A DNA stretch of 64,000 nt, from the NCBI RefSeq assembly GCF_000968375.1, contig NZ_CP009933.1:4216001-4280000 (forward strand), read 5' to 3'. Shown here in pieces: positions 17,981-26,712 of the stretch. The DNA comes from Clostridium scatologenes. Lineage in GTDB: Bacteria > Bacillota > Clostridia > Clostridiales > Clostridiaceae. The notes under the pieces were generated by a model, which saw only the letters and a program-made list of their open reading frames with translations, was not told where the DNA came from and did not search any database. The translations under genes and the position numbers were made by a program. The first letter of the stretch is position 1; each line of letters starts with the position of its first letter.

Positions 17981-18229
17981 TTAACTAACTTTAAATACTA
18001 ACATAATAGCTATCAATAAACTATAGATAGCTGTTACTTCTGATAATGCAGCAGTTACAAAGAATGTACTTAGTATTTTACCACTTGCTTCAGGCTGTCT
18101 TGAAACTCCTTCAACTGCCTTTCCAGCAGCAGTACCAACTCCAATACCTCCGCCTAAACATCCTATAGCAGCTAAACCTGCACCAATTGCTGCCATACCT
18201 GATACAAATGAGTGCGCATCTAAATTCAT
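17981..18229 (-). CDS. atpE: F1Fo ATP synthase c subunit, proton-type
   Basis: This 82-residue hairpin forms the membrane rotor ring. Helix 1 is GMAAIGAGLAAIGCLGGGIG, the polar loop is RQPEA, and helix 2 carries the ion-binding Glu in ALSEVTAIYSLLI. In Na+-type rings a Gln sits in helix 1 and Ser or Thr follows the Glu; here these positions are Thr (IGVGTAAGK) and Val (SEV). This points to proton coupling, an inference from residues alone. Confidence 0.97.
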   Translation of the reverse strand: MNLDAHSFVSGMAAIGAGLAAIGCLGGGIGVGTAAGKAVEGVSRQPEASGKILSTFFVTAALSEVTAIYSLLIAIMLVFKVS

Positions 18230-18262
18230 AATAAAAATCCTCCTTAAAATAATAAATTATCG

Positions 18263-18946
18263 TTAGTGTTCAGCTATAATTTTTATATTCATCATTGTTA
18301 ACATAACAAACACTACCATCTGTATGGACGCATCAAACAAGTCAAAGAAAGCATGGAAAGGTATAGGTATTAGTAATTGAGAAAACCACGCTAAATGACC
18401 CAATCCTTGATACATCATCGAGATTATTACAGCACCTGCGGTCATATTACCAAATAGTCGTAGACTTAATGAAACTGGAAGTACTAATCTTTCCACAATA
18501 TTAAGTGGTAATAGAGGCACTACTGGTTGGGCATAAGCTTTTAAATACTTTCCAAATCCAACCTTCTTTATAGCATTAACTTGCACTATAACAAACGTTA
18601 TTAATGCTAAACCAGCTGCTACACTTAAGTCTTCTGTTGGTGCCTTAGCTCCAACAATCAATGGGGCAATATTCATAACCAAAATAAAAATTGCAAGGGT
18701 TCCTATGTATGGTACAAAGCCAACATACTCTTCCCCCATATTTTCCCTAACTACATTTCTTATTGTTTCAAATAACATTTCAACAACACTTTGCTTTTTG
18801 TCAGGCACTTTTTTTAAGTTTTGTGTAAAAACTTTAGCTAAAATAGCTATAAGAATAATAAGAACCCATTGTGTAATAATGCTAGTGGTTATTCCTACAT
18901 TAAATGACCCTAGATTTATTGAAAACAATGGTTGCAACTCTTCCAC
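18263..18946 (-). CDS. atpB: F1Fo ATP synthase a subunit
   Basis: This 227-residue multi-helix membrane protein provides the ion half-channels. The essential Arg is in SLSLRLFGNMTAGAVI, and the C-terminal helix ends FVMLTMMNIKIIAEH. The start is GTG with AAGGA nine bases upstream. It follows atpI and precedes atpE, in the normal order. Confidence 0.97.
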   Translation of the reverse strand: MEELQPLFSINLGSFNVGITTSIITQWVLIILIAILAKVFTQNLKKVPDKKQSVVEMLFETIRNVVRENMGEEYVGFVPYIGTLAIFILVMNIAPLIVGAKAPTEDLSVAAGLALITFVIVQVNAIKKVGFGKYLKAYAQPVVPLLPLNIVERLVLPVSLSLRLFGNMTAGAVIISMMYQGLGHLAWFSQLLIPIPFHAFFDLFDASIQMVVFVMLTMMNIKIIAEH

Positions 18947-18962
18947 TTTCTCACATCCTTTC

Positions 18963-19325
18963 TTAATTACTTTTAATAACTGAATATATATATACTCCCA
19001 CTAAATGAGATGTATATCCAAATAAATAAGGAACTACGCTGTAATTATTATGCTTAAAAACTGCATATCCTATTCCAACAGCAAGTACCACTCTAAAAAC
19101 AAAACTTAATATGTACAAAGATGTCGATGAATTTTTAAATTTTTCAAATATTAATCCACCTACTACTCCATTAACACTAAAATTAATTATTGCAATTATA
19201 GTTCCAAGAAGTATAATTACTCCATAATTCTTTATTACGATCTGAACACCAATAGCAATTATGCTACCAAGTATAAAATTAATAATAGATACTTTTTTAA
19301 TCATATCTAAGATTTCTTCATTCAA
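18963..19325 (-). CDS. atpI: ATP synthase operon AtpI-like membrane protein
   Basis: This protein of about 120 residues has four predicted hydrophobic segments and lies first in the atp operon, 16 bp before atpB. That is the place of AtpI, an assembly factor for the c ring. The best start is TTG at 19325, with GGAGG eight bases upstream; the ATG at 19352 has no such site. Sequence in this family is poorly conserved, so the name rests on topology and position. Confidence 0.8.
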   Translation of the reverse strand: MNEEILDMIKKVSIINFILGSIIAIGVQIVIKNYGVIILLGTIIAIINFSVNGVVGGLIFEKFKNSSTSLYILSFVFRVVLAVGIGYAVFKHNNYSVVPYLFGYTSHLVGVYIYSVIKSN

Positions 19326-20006
19326 TTGAAATTCCTCCACTAAGATATACATTCTAGCTAAATATTTCTTTGGTTATACCAATAACAAATTGAAAATTTT
19401 CTAAACATGCCTTAAAAATAACCTTAGTCTTTCATTTTACTTTCTATTTTAACAAGATAACTTATTATATAATCTAAATAAATATAAATAAAACACTACA
19501 TTTTGCTTATATAATCAATATTCAGCCTTAATAGTCGATTTTTTAACAATATAATTGAATTTTACTTTCATTTCTCCTTTTTTTTTAATTTTACTACGTT
19601 TTTAGAAAATCATATTTTCCACATTCATTTTTTTGAATTTTCTTAATGTTTTCTATGATGTTATAACCTTCTTATTTTCGGCTATTTTATCGTTTTCAGA
19701 TTAATAAGAAAATTTCAAACTTCAAGTTAATTTTGAAGATTTCATCTGCTTAAAATTTACTTTTTCTTAAATACTATTAAAATATTATCAAAATATATAT
19801 TTTTATTAAATTTAATTTTAACTTTAATTCAATTATTTTACACTTATAATTATACTCTACTTTTCAAATTATAAAAGACAAATTTTAAATTTCCCCAAAT
19901 TAAGAAATTAATTACCACTCAACAATGATATTTTTATAGTAAAATCAACATAAATTACTGCTATCTATAATCAATTACATATTTGACTTTACTTATTTCA
20001 TAAAAT
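19326..20006. other. Long AT-rich intergenic region upstream of the atp operon
   Basis: About 680 bp with no credible gene on either strand, the largest gap in the window. It must contain the atp operon promoter, but I find no consensus -35/-10 pair. A TATAAT on the minus strand near 19469-19474 lacks a good -35. A 13-bp palindrome TTGGTTATACCAA lies at 19370-19382, 45 bp from the atpI start. The rest is low-complexity A/T. Confidence 0.6.
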
Positions 20007-20032
20007 AGCTAGAAAATTCACATTTTCTAGCT
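20007..20032 (-). terminator. Terminator overlapping the wecB stop codon
   Basis: A perfect 11-bp stem AGCTAGAAAAT/ATTTTCTAGCT (20007-20017 and 20022-20032) with a 4-nt loop is followed by TATTTTATG on the minus strand. The upstream arm contains the last Ser codon and TAG stop of wecB. Confidence 0.8.
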
Positions 20033-21175
20033 AAATTCTTCATATTCATTTTTTTCTATTTCAAAATACTTCAATATTGATGCTGCTATTCTTTGAGAAG
20101 CCTTACCATCTCCATAAGGATTTATAGCTTTGCTCATACTATCATATTCCTCACAATTTGTAATTAGATCAGTGGCCTCTTTTTTTATAGTACTTATATC
20201 TGTTCCTACAAGCTTTACAGTACCAGCTTTTACAGCTTCTGGCCTTTCTGTAACATCTCTAAGCACAAGTACAGGTTTTCCAAGATGAGGAGCTTCTTCT
20301 TGAAGTCCACCTGAATCCGTCATAACCATGTAGCACACATTCATCAAATTATGAGTTTCCTTTGTATCTAATGGTGCTAGTAGGTGAACTCTATCTAAAT
20401 CTCCTAAAATGTTGTATACAACATTTTTGACTACAGGATTTAAATGAACAAGGTACACTATTTCTACATCTTTATTCTCATTTACAATATCTCTTAATGC
20501 ATAGCATATATTTTCTATTCCCTTCCCCCAATTCTCTCTTCTATGCGCTGTTACCATTATTACCTTTTTGCTACTATAATCTATATTATTAAGCTCTTCA
20601 TTTTTAAATATATATTTATCATCTACAGTAAATTCCATAGCATCTATTACTGTATTTCCTGTTACAAATATGGAGTTTGGATCTACACCTTCTCTTAATA
20701 AATTCATTTTTGATCCTGGTGTTGGCGCAAAATGCATGTCAGCTACAGCACCTGTAAGTTTTCTATTCATTTCTTCTGGAAATGGAAAATATTTATCATA
20801 AGTTCTAAGTCCTGCTTCTACATGACCTACTTTTATTTTCTGATAAAATGCAGCTAATGCTCCTGCAAAAGTTGTTGTTGTATCTCCATGTACCAAAATT
20901 AAGTCCGGCTTCTCTTGTTCAAATATTTCTTCTAATCCTTCTAAAACTCTTGTGGTTATACCTGTAAGACTTTGCTTTGTTTTCATTATGTTCAAATCAA
21001 AATCTGGCTTTATATCGAAAAGTTCTAGAACCTGATCTAACATTTCTCTATGTTGTGCAGTTACACAAACCTTGGTATCAATTTGTTCTTTTTTTTCAAG
21101 TTCTTTCACAAGAGGGGCCATCTTTATAGCTTCAGGTCTTGTACCAAATATTGTTATAACTTTAAGTTTATCCAT
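20027..21175 (-). CDS. wecB: UDP-N-acetylglucosamine 2-epimerase (non-hydrolysing)
   Basis: The enzyme interconverts UDP-GlcNAc and UDP-ManNAc, supplying ManNAc for wall teichoic or related polymers (called mnaA in Bacillus). The 382-residue protein carries FGTRPEAIKMAPLV at the N-terminus, VHGDTTTTFAGALAAF, HVEAGLRT, VTAHRRENWG, and MTDSGGLQEEAPHLGKPVL with the UDP-binding region. It follows tagO by 18 bp, forming a cell-surface polymer unit. Confidence 0.97.
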   Translation of the reverse strand: MDKLKVITIFGTRPEAIKMAPLVKELEKKEQIDTKVCVTAQHREMLDQVLELFDIKPDFDLNIMKTKQSLTGITTRVLEGLEEIFEQEKPDLILVHGDTTTTFAGALAAFYQKIKVGHVEAGLRTYDKYFPFPEEMNRKLTGAVADMHFAPTPGSKMNLLREGVDPNSIFVTGNTVIDAMEFTVDDKYIFKNEELNNIDYSSKKVIMVTAHRRENWGKGIENICYALRDIVNENKDVEIVYLVHLNPVVKNVVYNILGDLDRVHLLAPLDTKETHNLMNVCYMVMTDSGGLQEEAPHLGKPVLVLRDVTERPEAVKAGTVKLVGTDISTIKKEATDLITNCEEYDSMSKAINPYGDGKASQRIAASILKYFEIEKNEYEEFS

Positions 21176-21193
21176 GAGTATACCTCCATCATC

Positions 21194-22228
21194 TTATTCT
21201 TTATGTTCAAAAAATCCAAATTTCCACGCTATTACTACTAACACTACCATAACCATAGCCAATAGGAAATATGACTTTTGGGTACTTATTTGCATAGCAA
21301 TTATTGCAAAGCTGCCAAGAACTGCACTTATCAAATACATTATTATAACTGCCTGTCTCTGTGTAAGTCCCATATCTAATAATCTATGGTGCAAATGCCC
21401 CTTATCTGCTTGCATAATTGGCTTACCATTTATTTTTCTTCTAATCATTGCAAAAAGAATATCATATATTGGTATGCCCAGTGCTAATATAGGTACCGCT
21501 ATAGCAAAGGCTGCTGCAGATTTTATAGCTCCTTCTATGGATATAGCTGCAAGTAAAAATCCCAAAAGTTGAGCGCCTGTATCTCCCATAAATATAGAAG
21601 CTGGATTAAAATTGTAGGGTAAAAAACCTAGTATTGATCCTGCAAGTATACAAGTTAGTATTGCTGCATCGTGCCTACTGTTCATTAAAGCTATTATAAA
21701 AATAGTTACTGCTGATATAAACGCAACTCCTGCTGCTAATCCATCTAATCCATCTATTAAATTAAGTGCATTAGTAATACCAACTACCCATATTATAGTT
21801 AAAGGTATATATAACATGCCTATGCTTACATATGTATCTATTCCTGGTGCTGCAAAAGGATTGGTTATTCGTTCTATGCTTACACCAAAAATGACTAAGG
21901 ATAAGGCAGCTGCTATTTGAAATAATAGTTTTTGCCATGGTCTTATATCAAATTTATCATCCAAAAATCCGCCTATAACTATTATTGTGGCTCCTATTAT
22001 TATCCCTTTCTCTGATCTAGTTAAATCGCCTGCTTTTGCAATTACTGTAATAATAAACGAAAAATATATAGCAAGCCCTCCAAGAAGAGGTATAGGTTTT
22101 TTATGTACCCTTCTATTATCTTTGGGAATATCTATAGCTTTTATTTTTACAGCAAATCTCTTTACTAATGGAGTAAGCGCTGCTGAAATTATTATTGAAA
22201 TTATTGCCAAAATATATAAGTTATCCAT
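21194..22228 (-). CDS. tagO: Undecaprenyl-phosphate GlcNAc-1-phosphate transferase (WecA/TagO, MraY family)
   Basis: This integral membrane protein of 344 residues attaches GlcNAc-1-P to undecaprenyl phosphate, the first step of teichoic acid and similar surface glycans. MraY-family sites are present: NRRVHKKPIPLLGGLAI, DDKFDIRPW, NALNLIDGLDGLAAGVA with catalytic Asp residues, FMGDTGAQLLG, and HLHHRLLDMGL. About ten hydrophobic segments are visible. Adjacent wecB supplies the next sugar precursor. Confidence 0.94.
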   Translation of the reverse strand: MDNLYILAIISIIISAALTPLVKRFAVKIKAIDIPKDNRRVHKKPIPLLGGLAIYFSFIITVIAKAGDLTRSEKGIIIGATIIVIGGFLDDKFDIRPWQKLLFQIAAALSLVIFGVSIERITNPFAAPGIDTYVSIGMLYIPLTIIWVVGITNALNLIDGLDGLAAGVAFISAVTIFIIALMNSRHDAAILTCILAGSILGFLPYNFNPASIFMGDTGAQLLGFLLAAISIEGAIKSAAAFAIAVPILALGIPIYDILFAMIRRKINGKPIMQADKGHLHHRLLDMGLTQRQAVIIMYLISAVLGSFAIIAMQISTQKSYFLLAMVMVVLVVIAWKFGFFEHKE

Positions 22229-22307
22229 ATATTAACCTTCCTTTATCGATTGAAACTTCTCCATTTGTATTGAAAAGTTCCTACTTTGCATATTTTATAC
22301 ATAATTA

Positions 22308-22796
22308 TCAATATGCATCTTCTCCATCTAAGGAATCATCATTTTCAATCCATTCAGTAACATTTATATCTCTATAAAGAGCTTTAGTATCTCGTATAAT
22401 AACTTTTTCAATACCTGAATTAATTATAAACCTTTTGCAAAGTGCACAAGGTGATGCGTTATGCACATACTCTCCTGTTTTATGCTCTTTACCAACTAAA
22501 TACATAGTTGACCCTATCATATCCTGTCGTCTAGATGATATAATTGCATTTTGCTCAGCATGAACCGATCTACACAGCTCGTATCTTGTTCCTCTTGGTA
22601 CATTTAAGTGTTCTCTTTTACAATATCCTAAATCACAACAATTTTTTCTTCCTCTTGGTGCTCCAGTATATCCTGTAGCTATTATTTCATCATTTTTAAC
22701 AATTATGGCTGCAAAGTTTCTTCTTATACAAGTACCTCTTTCTAAAACAGTTTCACATATATCTAAGTAATAATTGTCTTTACCAATTCTTATCAT
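22308..22796 (-). CDS. comEB: Deoxycytidylate (dCMP) deaminase family protein
   Basis: This 162-residue zinc deaminase matches the dCMP deaminase/ComEB family, which makes dUMP for thymidylate synthesis. The zinc site is SVHAEQNAI (His plus catalytic Glu) and PCALCKRFI (two Cys). An extra Cys-rich segment, NCCDLGYCKREH, is usual in the Gram-positive type. I choose the ATG at 22796, with GGAGG six bases upstream; the ATG at 22808 overlaps that ribosome binding site. With upp and tdk nearby, it fits pyrimidine nucleotide supply. Confidence 0.92.
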   Translation of the reverse strand: MIRIGKDNYYLDICETVLERGTCIRRNFAAIIVKNDEIIATGYTGAPRGRKNCCDLGYCKREHLNVPRGTRYELCRSVHAEQNAIISSRRQDMIGSTMYLVGKEHKTGEYVHNASPCALCKRFIINSGIEKVIIRDTKALYRDINVTEWIENDDSLDGEDAY

Positions 22797-22950
22797 ATTG
22801 TCCTCCATAACTTTAATAAATTTTTATATCAAACCTTTACAGATGAAGTTCGATTTTATGAAGCACATAGACTCCTCTCTTATTTTATACTAAAAAAGCT
22901 GTAATTAAAAGTCTCATTAACTATTATAATTTCAATTTGTTTTATACAAA

Positions 22951-22977
22951 AATAAAAAGCAGTGAAAATATCACTGC
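22951..22977 (-). terminator. Terminator of upp
   Basis: A 7-bp stem GCAGTGA/TCACTGC (22959-22965 and 22971-22977) is followed on the minus strand by TTTTTATTTTTG. Confidence 0.85.
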
Positions 22978-22985
22978 TTGCTATT

Positions 22986-23615
22986 TTATTTTGTACCAAA
23001 TAATCTATCTCCTGCATCTCCAAGTCCAGGCACTATATAACCATTTTCATTTAACTTTTCGTCTACTGAAGCAACATATATATCTACATCTGGATGTGCA
23101 TTCATAACTACTTTTACACCTTCTGGTGCTGCTATAAGACACATTAATCTTATATTTTTAGCACCTTTTTTCTTTAATAAAGTTATAGCATCTACAGCTG
23201 ACCCACCTGTAGCAAGCATAGGGTCAGTAACTATAACTTCTCTATCGCCTATATCTTGTGGGAGCTTGCAAAAATATTCTACTGGTTTTAATGTTTTTTC
23301 ATCTCTATAAAGTCCTATATGTCCTACTTTTGCAGCTGGTATAAGCTTTAACATGCCATCAACCATTCCAAGTCCGGCTCTCAATATAGGTACTATGGCT
23401 ACCTTTTTACCTGCAAGCATCTTACATTTAGTTTTACATATAGGAGTTTCTATCTCAACCTCCTCTAACTGTAAATCGCGAGTTACTTCATAAGCCATAA
23501 GCATTGCTACTTCTTCTACTAACTCTCTAAAATCCTTAGACCCTGTATTTTTATCTCTTATAAAAGATAATTTGTGTAATATTAATGGATGTGCTATTTG
23601 TGTTACTTTACTCAT
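22986..23615 (-). CDS. upp: Uracil phosphoribosyltransferase
   Basis: This salvage enzyme converts uracil and PRPP to UMP. The 209-residue protein has VAIVPILRAGLGMVDGM, the PRPP-binding loop VTDPMLATGGSAVDAI and the C-terminal GYIVPGLGDAGDRLFGT uracil-binding segment. It follows rpiB by 14 bp, as in the ywlF-glyA-upp region of Bacillus but without glyA. The start has GGGGGAATAAAA. Confidence 0.98.
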   Translation of the reverse strand: MSKVTQIAHPLILHKLSFIRDKNTGSKDFRELVEEVAMLMAYEVTRDLQLEEVEIETPICKTKCKMLAGKKVAIVPILRAGLGMVDGMLKLIPAAKVGHIGLYRDEKTLKPVEYFCKLPQDIGDREVIVTDPMLATGGSAVDAITLLKKKGAKNIRLMCLIAAPEGVKVVMNAHPDVDIYVASVDEKLNENGYIVPGLGDAGDRLFGTK

Positions 23616-23629
23616 TTTTATTCCCCCAA

Positions 23630-24079
23630 TTATTTAGAATACTTTTTTTCAATGTCTATAATTTTGTCTATTCTTGTCTGGTGTCTACCACCTTCAAACT
23701 TTGTATCCAAGAAAATGTCTACTATATCTAATGCTAATCCTAAACCAACTACTCTTTGGCCTAATGCTAGTATATTGGCATCATTATGTTGTCTGCATGC
23801 ATGAGCGCTAAATGTATCACCACATACTGCAGCTCTTATTCCAGGAACTTTATTAGCAGCTATACTTATTCCTATCCCTGTGCCACAAACTAATATACCA
23901 AAATCAAAATTTTTAGCAGCCACTTCTTCTGCAACCTTTAGTGCAAATTCAGGATAATCACATGATGATTCTGTATAAGTACCAAAATCCTCAATTTGAA
24001 TACCTTTGCCTTCTAAATGACTTATAATTTCCTTTTTTAAAGGCAATCCAGCATGATCACTTCCAAATGCAATTTTCAT
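23630..24079 (-). CDS. rpiB: Ribose-5-phosphate isomerase B
   Basis: It interconverts ribose-5-P and ribulose-5-P in the pentose phosphate pathway. The 149-residue protein starts MKIAFGSDHAGLPLKK and has catalytic Cys in ILVCGTGIGISIAANK and GDTFSAHACRQHNDANIL, the phosphate-binding region. It is full length and directly upstream of upp, to which it supplies ribose-P chemistry upstream of PRPP. Confidence 0.97.
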   Translation of the reverse strand: MKIAFGSDHAGLPLKKEIISHLEGKGIQIEDFGTYTESSCDYPEFALKVAEEVAAKNFDFGILVCGTGIGISIAANKVPGIRAAVCGDTFSAHACRQHNDANILALGQRVVGLGLALDIVDIFLDTKFEGGRHQTRIDKIIDIEKKYSK

Positions 24080-24160
24080 ATAAATACCTCCAATTAAATT
24101 TATATAACTAATTTAAATATTTAACTGTCATCAAGCCGCAAAAAAAGAAGATAATAACAT

Positions 24161-24619
24161 TTAATTAATGCCTATATCTTCCTTTAATTTTCTCAATAGT
24201 AAAATAATACTACTCCTCAATTGAGTATAAGTTTTTTTATAAACTCGTATATCACTGCCAAAAGGATCAAGTATATCACTATTCACTGAAACATATTCAT
24301 TTAAAGTAAATATTTTATATTTAAACTCAGGAAAGACTTCATACAAAACATTCCTAATACTCTCAGTCATAGTTAAAATAACTTCGGAATTTTTTACCAT
24401 GTCATAAGTAATTCTAACGGCTTTTCTATCACTTATATTAATTCCTATATTTTCTTTAACAACTTCAGCAGAATTTTTAGAGGTTTTACTATTGTTTACT
24501 ATAGATATTCCTGCAGAAATAGACTTTACATTTTCAATATCACATAAATAATTGAATATAGCTTCCGCCATACAACTTCTACAAGTATTACCTGTACAAA
24601 CAAATAGTATGTTTTTCAT
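24161..24619 (-). CDS. ywlE: Low-molecular-weight protein phosphatase, YwlE type
   Basis: This 152-residue phosphatase has the P-loop CTGNTCRS at residues 8-15 and the general-acid segment DPFGSD near 121. In B. subtilis YwlE, Thr in the CTGNTCRS loop gives specificity for phosphoarginine. The same Thr here suggests a protein-arginine phosphatase, the opponent of the McsB kinase. Neighbours rpiB (ywlF) and sua5 (ywlC) match the B. subtilis ywl cluster. The specificity call is inference. Confidence 0.85.
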   Translation of the reverse strand: MKNILFVCTGNTCRSCMAEAIFNYLCDIENVKSISAGISIVNNSKTSKNSAEVVKENIGINISDRKAVRITYDMVKNSEVILTMTESIRNVLYEVFPEFKYKIFTLNEYVSVNSDILDPFGSDIRVYKKTYTQLRSSIILLLRKLKEDIGIN

Positions 24620-24642
24620 ATTTAACCTCCCAAAGATAAAAC

Positions 24643-24942
24643 TTAAACTGTAGTAATATCAAATCCAGCAGACTTCTGCAGCCTATTCATTATTGCTACT
24701 CCAACACCAACTTCTTCAAAAGCTTCAGACACTATTACATCTACACCCTTATCATCAAAACTTCTAAGTGTTTCAAACAAATTTTTAGATATACTTATCA
24801 TATCTTCTCTGCTACCCAATGATACCACTATTCCATTTTTGTAGTATTTTTTCGTTTCATCTGTAGCCATTATGCCAACAGATTTATTTTCACCTATATA
24901 ATTTTGCACTATTTCATTGATTTTTGCAATAGTTTTTTGCAA
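24643..24942 (-). pseudogene. C-terminal Sua5 domain separated by frameshift
   Basis: This frame (about 99 residues from a TTG at 24942) encodes the C-terminal Sua5 domain: VGIMATDETKKYYKNG, VVSLGSREDMISISKNLFE, FDDKGVDVIVSEAF and VGVAIMNRLQKSAGFD. It overlaps the end of the upstream frame by 34 bp. Adding one A to the A6 run near 24935-24940 (minus strand) would give a single continuous protein. No ribosome binding site precedes the TTG, so this is better read as the tail of the same gene than as an independent one. Confidence 0.8.
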
Positions 24943-25694
24943 TCTCCTGCAACAATTTTCACATGGGCTTTTGGTGCATAATGTTTGTACTTCATTCCAG
25001 GTGCTTTAGGTTTAAAATCCTTATCAGGTTTTTTCATTATAGCAGGATCTATATATGCACCTTTATCTACCTCTTTTAACATTTCAAGAGTTATTCCACC
25101 AGGTCTTAAAATGCACACTGGCTGTACAGTACAATCTATGACTGTTGACTCTACTCCAATATCACACATTTCTCCACCAATAATATAATCAATTTTGCCA
25201 TCCATATCCTCTATGCATCTCTCTACATCTGTGGGACTTGGTCTTCCTGAAATATTAGCTGATGGAGCTGCTATAGGAACACCACAAGCTCTTATAAATT
25301 CTCTAGCTATTATATTTGAAGGCATTCTAATGCCAACACATTTTAATCCTGCAGTCGTAATATCTGGTATAATTTCAGACTTTTGTAGTATTAATGTCAT
25401 AGGACCTGGCCAAAATTTTTCCATAAGCTTTTTTGCCACTTCTGGTATTTCTTTTACCAATGCATTTATTTCTTTAAAATCTGCTATATGTGCTATTACA
25501 GGATTGTCCTGAGGCCTTCCCTTAGCTTCAAAAATCTTTTTTACAGCAGAAGAATTTAATGCATTACCTCCAAGCCCATAAACAGTTTCTGTGGGAAAAG
25601 CTACAAGTCCACCTTCTTTTATAACATTAGCTGCCTCTATTATAATATCTCTATCTAAATTTTTTTCATCTAGCATTTTTATTTTTGTATTCAT
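24909..25694 (-). CDS. ywlC: Threonylcarbamoyl-AMP synthase (Sua5/YrdC/TsaC), frameshifted before C-terminal domain
   Basis: It makes threonylcarbamoyl-AMP from Thr, bicarbonate and ATP for the t6A37 tRNA modification. The YrdC catalytic domain is complete: GGLVAFPTETVYGLGGNA, KGRPQDNPVIAHI, FWPGPMTLIL, GVPIAAPSANISGRPSPT, then the linker KAPGMKYKHYAPKAHV. The frame stops after KKLLQKSMK, while the Sua5 domain continues in the next frame. E. coli-type TsaC works without that domain, so this part could still be active. The start is ATG 25694; a GTG at 25709 is the upstream alternative. Confidence 0.88.
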   Translation of the reverse strand: MNTKIKMLDEKNLDRDIIIEAANVIKEGGLVAFPTETVYGLGGNALNSSAVKKIFEAKGRPQDNPVIAHIADFKEINALVKEIPEVAKKLMEKFWPGPMTLILQKSEIIPDITTAGLKCVGIRMPSNIIAREFIRACGVPIAAPSANISGRPSPTDVERCIEDMDGKIDYIIGGEMCDIGVESTVIDCTVQPVCILRPGGITLEMLKEVDKGAYIDPAIMKKPDKDFKPKAPGMKYKHYAPKAHVKIVAGDCKKLLQKSMK

Positions 25695-25857
25695 CCCTAT
25701 ATTTACCACCTTTTTTATAAAGTTATTTTTCCAGTAAACAAAAGTTACAATATGTTTTTTATATAAGTACTAATTCCAAACACAGGCTTAATTGATAATT
25801 ATACCTTAATAGTATTTAAATTTCAAACACCTTGCAACTTGCCTTACTACTTTTTAC

Positions 25858-25899
25858 AGAAAAAAAAGACTGGAAACTTAATTTTAAATTTCAACAGTC
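25858..25899 (-). terminator. Terminator after the ZIP transporter
   Basis: A stem built on GACTG/CAGTC (25868-25872 and 25895-25899), extended by a GAAA/TTTC pairing after a small bulge, is followed on the minus strand by eight T. Confidence 0.65.
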
Positions 25900-25909
25900 A
25901 ATAAATAAC

Positions 25910-26632
25910 TTATAGTATATTTACTATTGTAAACCCTACTATTAATCCTGCTAATATTCCAATAGTACTGGTTAATCCTTCCCATAACTTAGAGGATTCT
26001 GGTATCATTTCTCCACAAACTACATATAACATTATACCAGATGCAAAGGATAAACAAGCAGCTAAAACATTTACTGATATATTACCTATGTACGCACCTA
26101 CCCAAGTGCCTATAGCTGTGGGAAAAGCCGTTATAAAAGCATAAAATAATATTTTAGGTATTTTTACCCTAGATACCATAAGCGGCGCTGCAACAGCAAT
26201 ACCTTCTGGTATATCATGAACTGCAATTATTAAACTCATCTTAATACCAAGCGTAGTTCCTGCAGCAAATCCACACCCCATAATTATCCCTTCAGGAAAA
26301 TTATGAATCATAAGTCCTAATGCAGCCATGAATGCAACTTTTAAATGTCCACTTATACTATCTATATTTACTTTAGTATCAATAAACGCTATAACCATAA
26401 TTCCAATTATGCAAAATATCAATGTCCACACAAAACTCCACTTTATAAGAGCTTCTGGAATTAAATCAAATACAACTACAGATAGCATAAGACCTCCAGC
26501 AAACCCTATCATTGCCCCTAACATTTTATCAGATGGTTTTTTTACTATAACTCCCAGTGAAGCACCTATCATAGTTCCCACTAATGATACAATACTTCCC
26601 ACAACTACAACATAAATTGTGTTACACCCCAA
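25910..26632 (-). CDS. ZIP family divalent metal transporter
   Basis: This membrane protein of about 240 residues has eight hydrophobic segments and the ZIP motifs GLMIHNFPEGIIMGCGFAAG and IAVHDIPEGIAVAAPL, whose His and Glu residues line the binuclear metal site of helices 4 and 5. It likely takes up Zn2+ or a similar cation across the cytoplasmic membrane; the substrate cannot be read from sequence. The start is uncertain: TTG at 26632 lacks a ribosome binding site, and GGGGTG lies just inside the frame, so a slightly later start is possible. Confidence 0.9.
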   Translation of the reverse strand: MGCNTIYVVVVGSIVSLVGTMIGASLGVIVKKPSDKMLGAMIGFAGGLMLSVVVFDLIPEALIKWSFVWTLIFCIIGIMVIAFIDTKVNIDSISGHLKVAFMAALGLMIHNFPEGIIMGCGFAAGTTLGIKMSLIIAVHDIPEGIAVAAPLMVSRVKIPKILFYAFITAFPTAIGTWVGAYIGNISVNVLAACLSFASGIMLYVVCGEMIPESSKLWEGLTSTIGILAGLIVGFTIVNIL

Positions 26633-26712
26633 AAAATCACTCTTTTACTTATTACTATATAAACTAGTTTATTTGTCTTACCTATCATATATGCCATTAA
26701 TTTTATCTACAT

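Noticed and set aside
24930..24945. Canonical X-XXY-YYZ ribosomal frameshift heptamer in sua5
   Set aside because: The zero frame is C-AAA-AAA-C; the P-site tRNA would mismatch after slipping, so the classic heptamer model does not fit, though simple slippage remains possible.
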